A DNA stretch of 14,515 bases from SBBV01 sp036555425 (GTDB lineage: Bacteria; Pseudomonadota; Alphaproteobacteria; Bin65), in NCBI GenBank assembly GCA_036555425.1, contig DATBLL010000102.1, positions 1 to 14,515 on the forward strand, read 5' to 3'. This document shows positions 13,655 through 14,515 of this stretch, one piece after another. Each line of letters opens with the position of its first letter. Within the stretch, counting starts at the first letter, position 1. The notes below the pieces were generated by a model. It was given only the letters and a program-made list of their open reading frames with translations, made no database searches and had not been told where the DNA came from. A program made the position numbers and the translations under genes.

Positions 13655-14515
13655 ATGACCGACCAGCTCAAACTCGCCCTCGCCCAGATCAACACCACCG
13701 TGGGCGACATCGCGGGCAACCTCGGGCGCATCCGCGCCGCCCGCGCCGAGGCCGGGCGCCAGGGCGCCGATCTCGTCGTCTTCCCCGAGCTGGTCGTCTC
13801 CGGCTATCCGCCCGAGGATTTGGTGCTGAAGCCCCTGTTCCAGGACCGTGCGGCGGCCGCGGTCGAGAGCCTCGCCGCCGACACCAAGGACGGCGGCCCG
13901 GCCATGATCGTGGGGGCACCGTGGCGCGAGAACGGCAAGCTCTACAACGCCGCCTTCCTCCTCGAGGGCGGCACGATCGCGGCCAAGCGCTTCAAGTACG
14001 ATCTCCCGAACTACGGCGTGTTCGACGAGAAGCGCGTCTTCGCGGCGGGGCCGCCGCCGGGGCCGGTGAATTTCCGCGGCGTGCGCCTCGGCCTCATGAT
14101 CTGCGAGGACATGTGGAAGCCGGACGTCACCGAAACGTTGCAGGAGTCGGGCGCCGAGATCCTCATCGTCACCAATGGGTCGCCCTACGAAAGCGACAAG
14201 CTCGACGAGCGCCTGAACCTCGCCGTGCAGCGCGTGGTCGAGGCCGATCTGCCGCTCGTCTATGTCAACCAGATTTGCGGCCAGGACGAGCTGGTGTTCG
14301 ACGGCGCCTCGTTCGTCTTGAACGCCGATCGCCGCCTCGCCGCGCAAGCGCCGGCGTGGCGCGAGCACGTGATGACGACGCGCTGGACGCGCGGCAGCAA
14401 CGGCGCCTGGACCTGCGCGCCCGCCGAAGTGCACGCACAGCCGCCGCGCCTCGAGGCGATCTACAGCGCGATGACGCTGGGCCTGCGCGACTACGTGCGC
14501 AAGAACCGCTTCCCC
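13655..14515 (+). CDS. nadE: Glutamine-dependent NAD+ synthetase, 3' truncated by the window
   Basis: The frame starts at the ATG at 13655 (MTDQLKLALAQINTTVGDI) and is open to the last base: 287 codons with no stop. The full enzyme is usually about 550-560 residues, so only the N-terminal glutaminase half and the linker are here. This half is a nitrilase-fold amidase that frees ammonia from glutamine, which the C-terminal synthetase half uses to convert deamido-NAD+ to NAD+ with ATP. The catalytic triad is visible: Glu45 in VVFPELVVSGYPPEDL, Lys114 before DLPNYGVFDE, and Cys150 in LMICEDMW. NGSPYE near 175 and YVNQICGQDELVFDG near 208-222 are also typical of NadE glutaminase domains. There is no clear Shine-Dalgarno. 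It is divergent from the six-gene array and shares a 216-bp intergenic region with it. Confidence 0.95.
   Translation, partial: MTDQLKLALAQINTTVGDIAGNLGRIRAARAEAGRQGADLVVFPELVVSGYPPEDLVLKPLFQDRAAAAVESLAADTKDGGPAMIVGAPWRENGKLYNAAFLLEGGTIAAKRFKYDLPNYGVFDEKRVFAAGPPPGPVNFRGVRLGLMICEDMWKPDVTETLQESGAEILIVTNGSPYESDKLDERLNLAVQRVVEADLPLVYVNQICGQDELVFDGASFVLNADRRLAAQAPAWREHVMTTRWTRGSNGAWTCAPAEVHAQPPRLEAIYSAMTLGLRDYVRKNRFP

Overview
This is a GC-rich, densely coding chromosomal window that looks alphaproteobacterial. Support for that comes from the codon bias towards G/C in third positions, a Bug-family (TctC) binding protein, FNR/FixK-type regulation, and Alphaproteobacteria-style PurB and glutamine-dependent NadE sequences. 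The lineage is an inference from gene content, and no rRNA or tRNA gene is present to test it. I see no phage, transposase or CRISPR sequence.

Layout. Positions 1-860 hold the 3' two-thirds of an SCP-x-type thiolase. A structured 190-bp element with inverted terminal arms (861-1050) starts on the base after its stop codon. A stand-alone secreted Bug/TctC solute-binding protein follows (1132-2106) and converges with a D-2-hydroxyacid dehydrogenase on the minus strand (2110-3054). Across a 71-bp divergent promoter region comes a tightly overlapping plus-strand operon: an APH-fold small-molecule kinase (3126-4142), an atypical enolase paralogue (4139-5425) and a BT1-family membrane transporter (5422-6930). 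Next is an orphan groEL paralogue (7041-8666) with no groES. It is preceded by an almost ideal FNR/FixK box spaced for class II activation. Then comes purB (8792-10102).

Positions 10131-13438 hold the most striking structure: six consecutive minus-strand genes for small exported proteins, all members of one family (DUF3859-like). They are arranged as neighbouring sub-types and are expressed, apparently, from a promoter with a perfect TATAAT near 13465. The 216-bp region upstream is shared divergently with a glutamine-dependent NAD+ synthetase gene (nadE, 13655 to the window end, truncated at its 3' end).

Two candidate undescribed systems stand out. (1) The six-gene tandem family of Cys-free periplasmic or secreted proteins, which end almost identically and look like a serially duplicated, diversifying set. 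(2) The dehydrogenase / kinase / enolase-like / transporter module. The enolase keeps most catalytic and metal ligands but appears to have lost the conserved His of the SHRSGETED motif and has Asp for the QEF-motif Glu. This suggests a 2-hydroxyacid is reduced, phosphorylated and then dehydrated into a PEP-like product, with a dedicated transporter. That pathway is an inference, not shown by the sequence.
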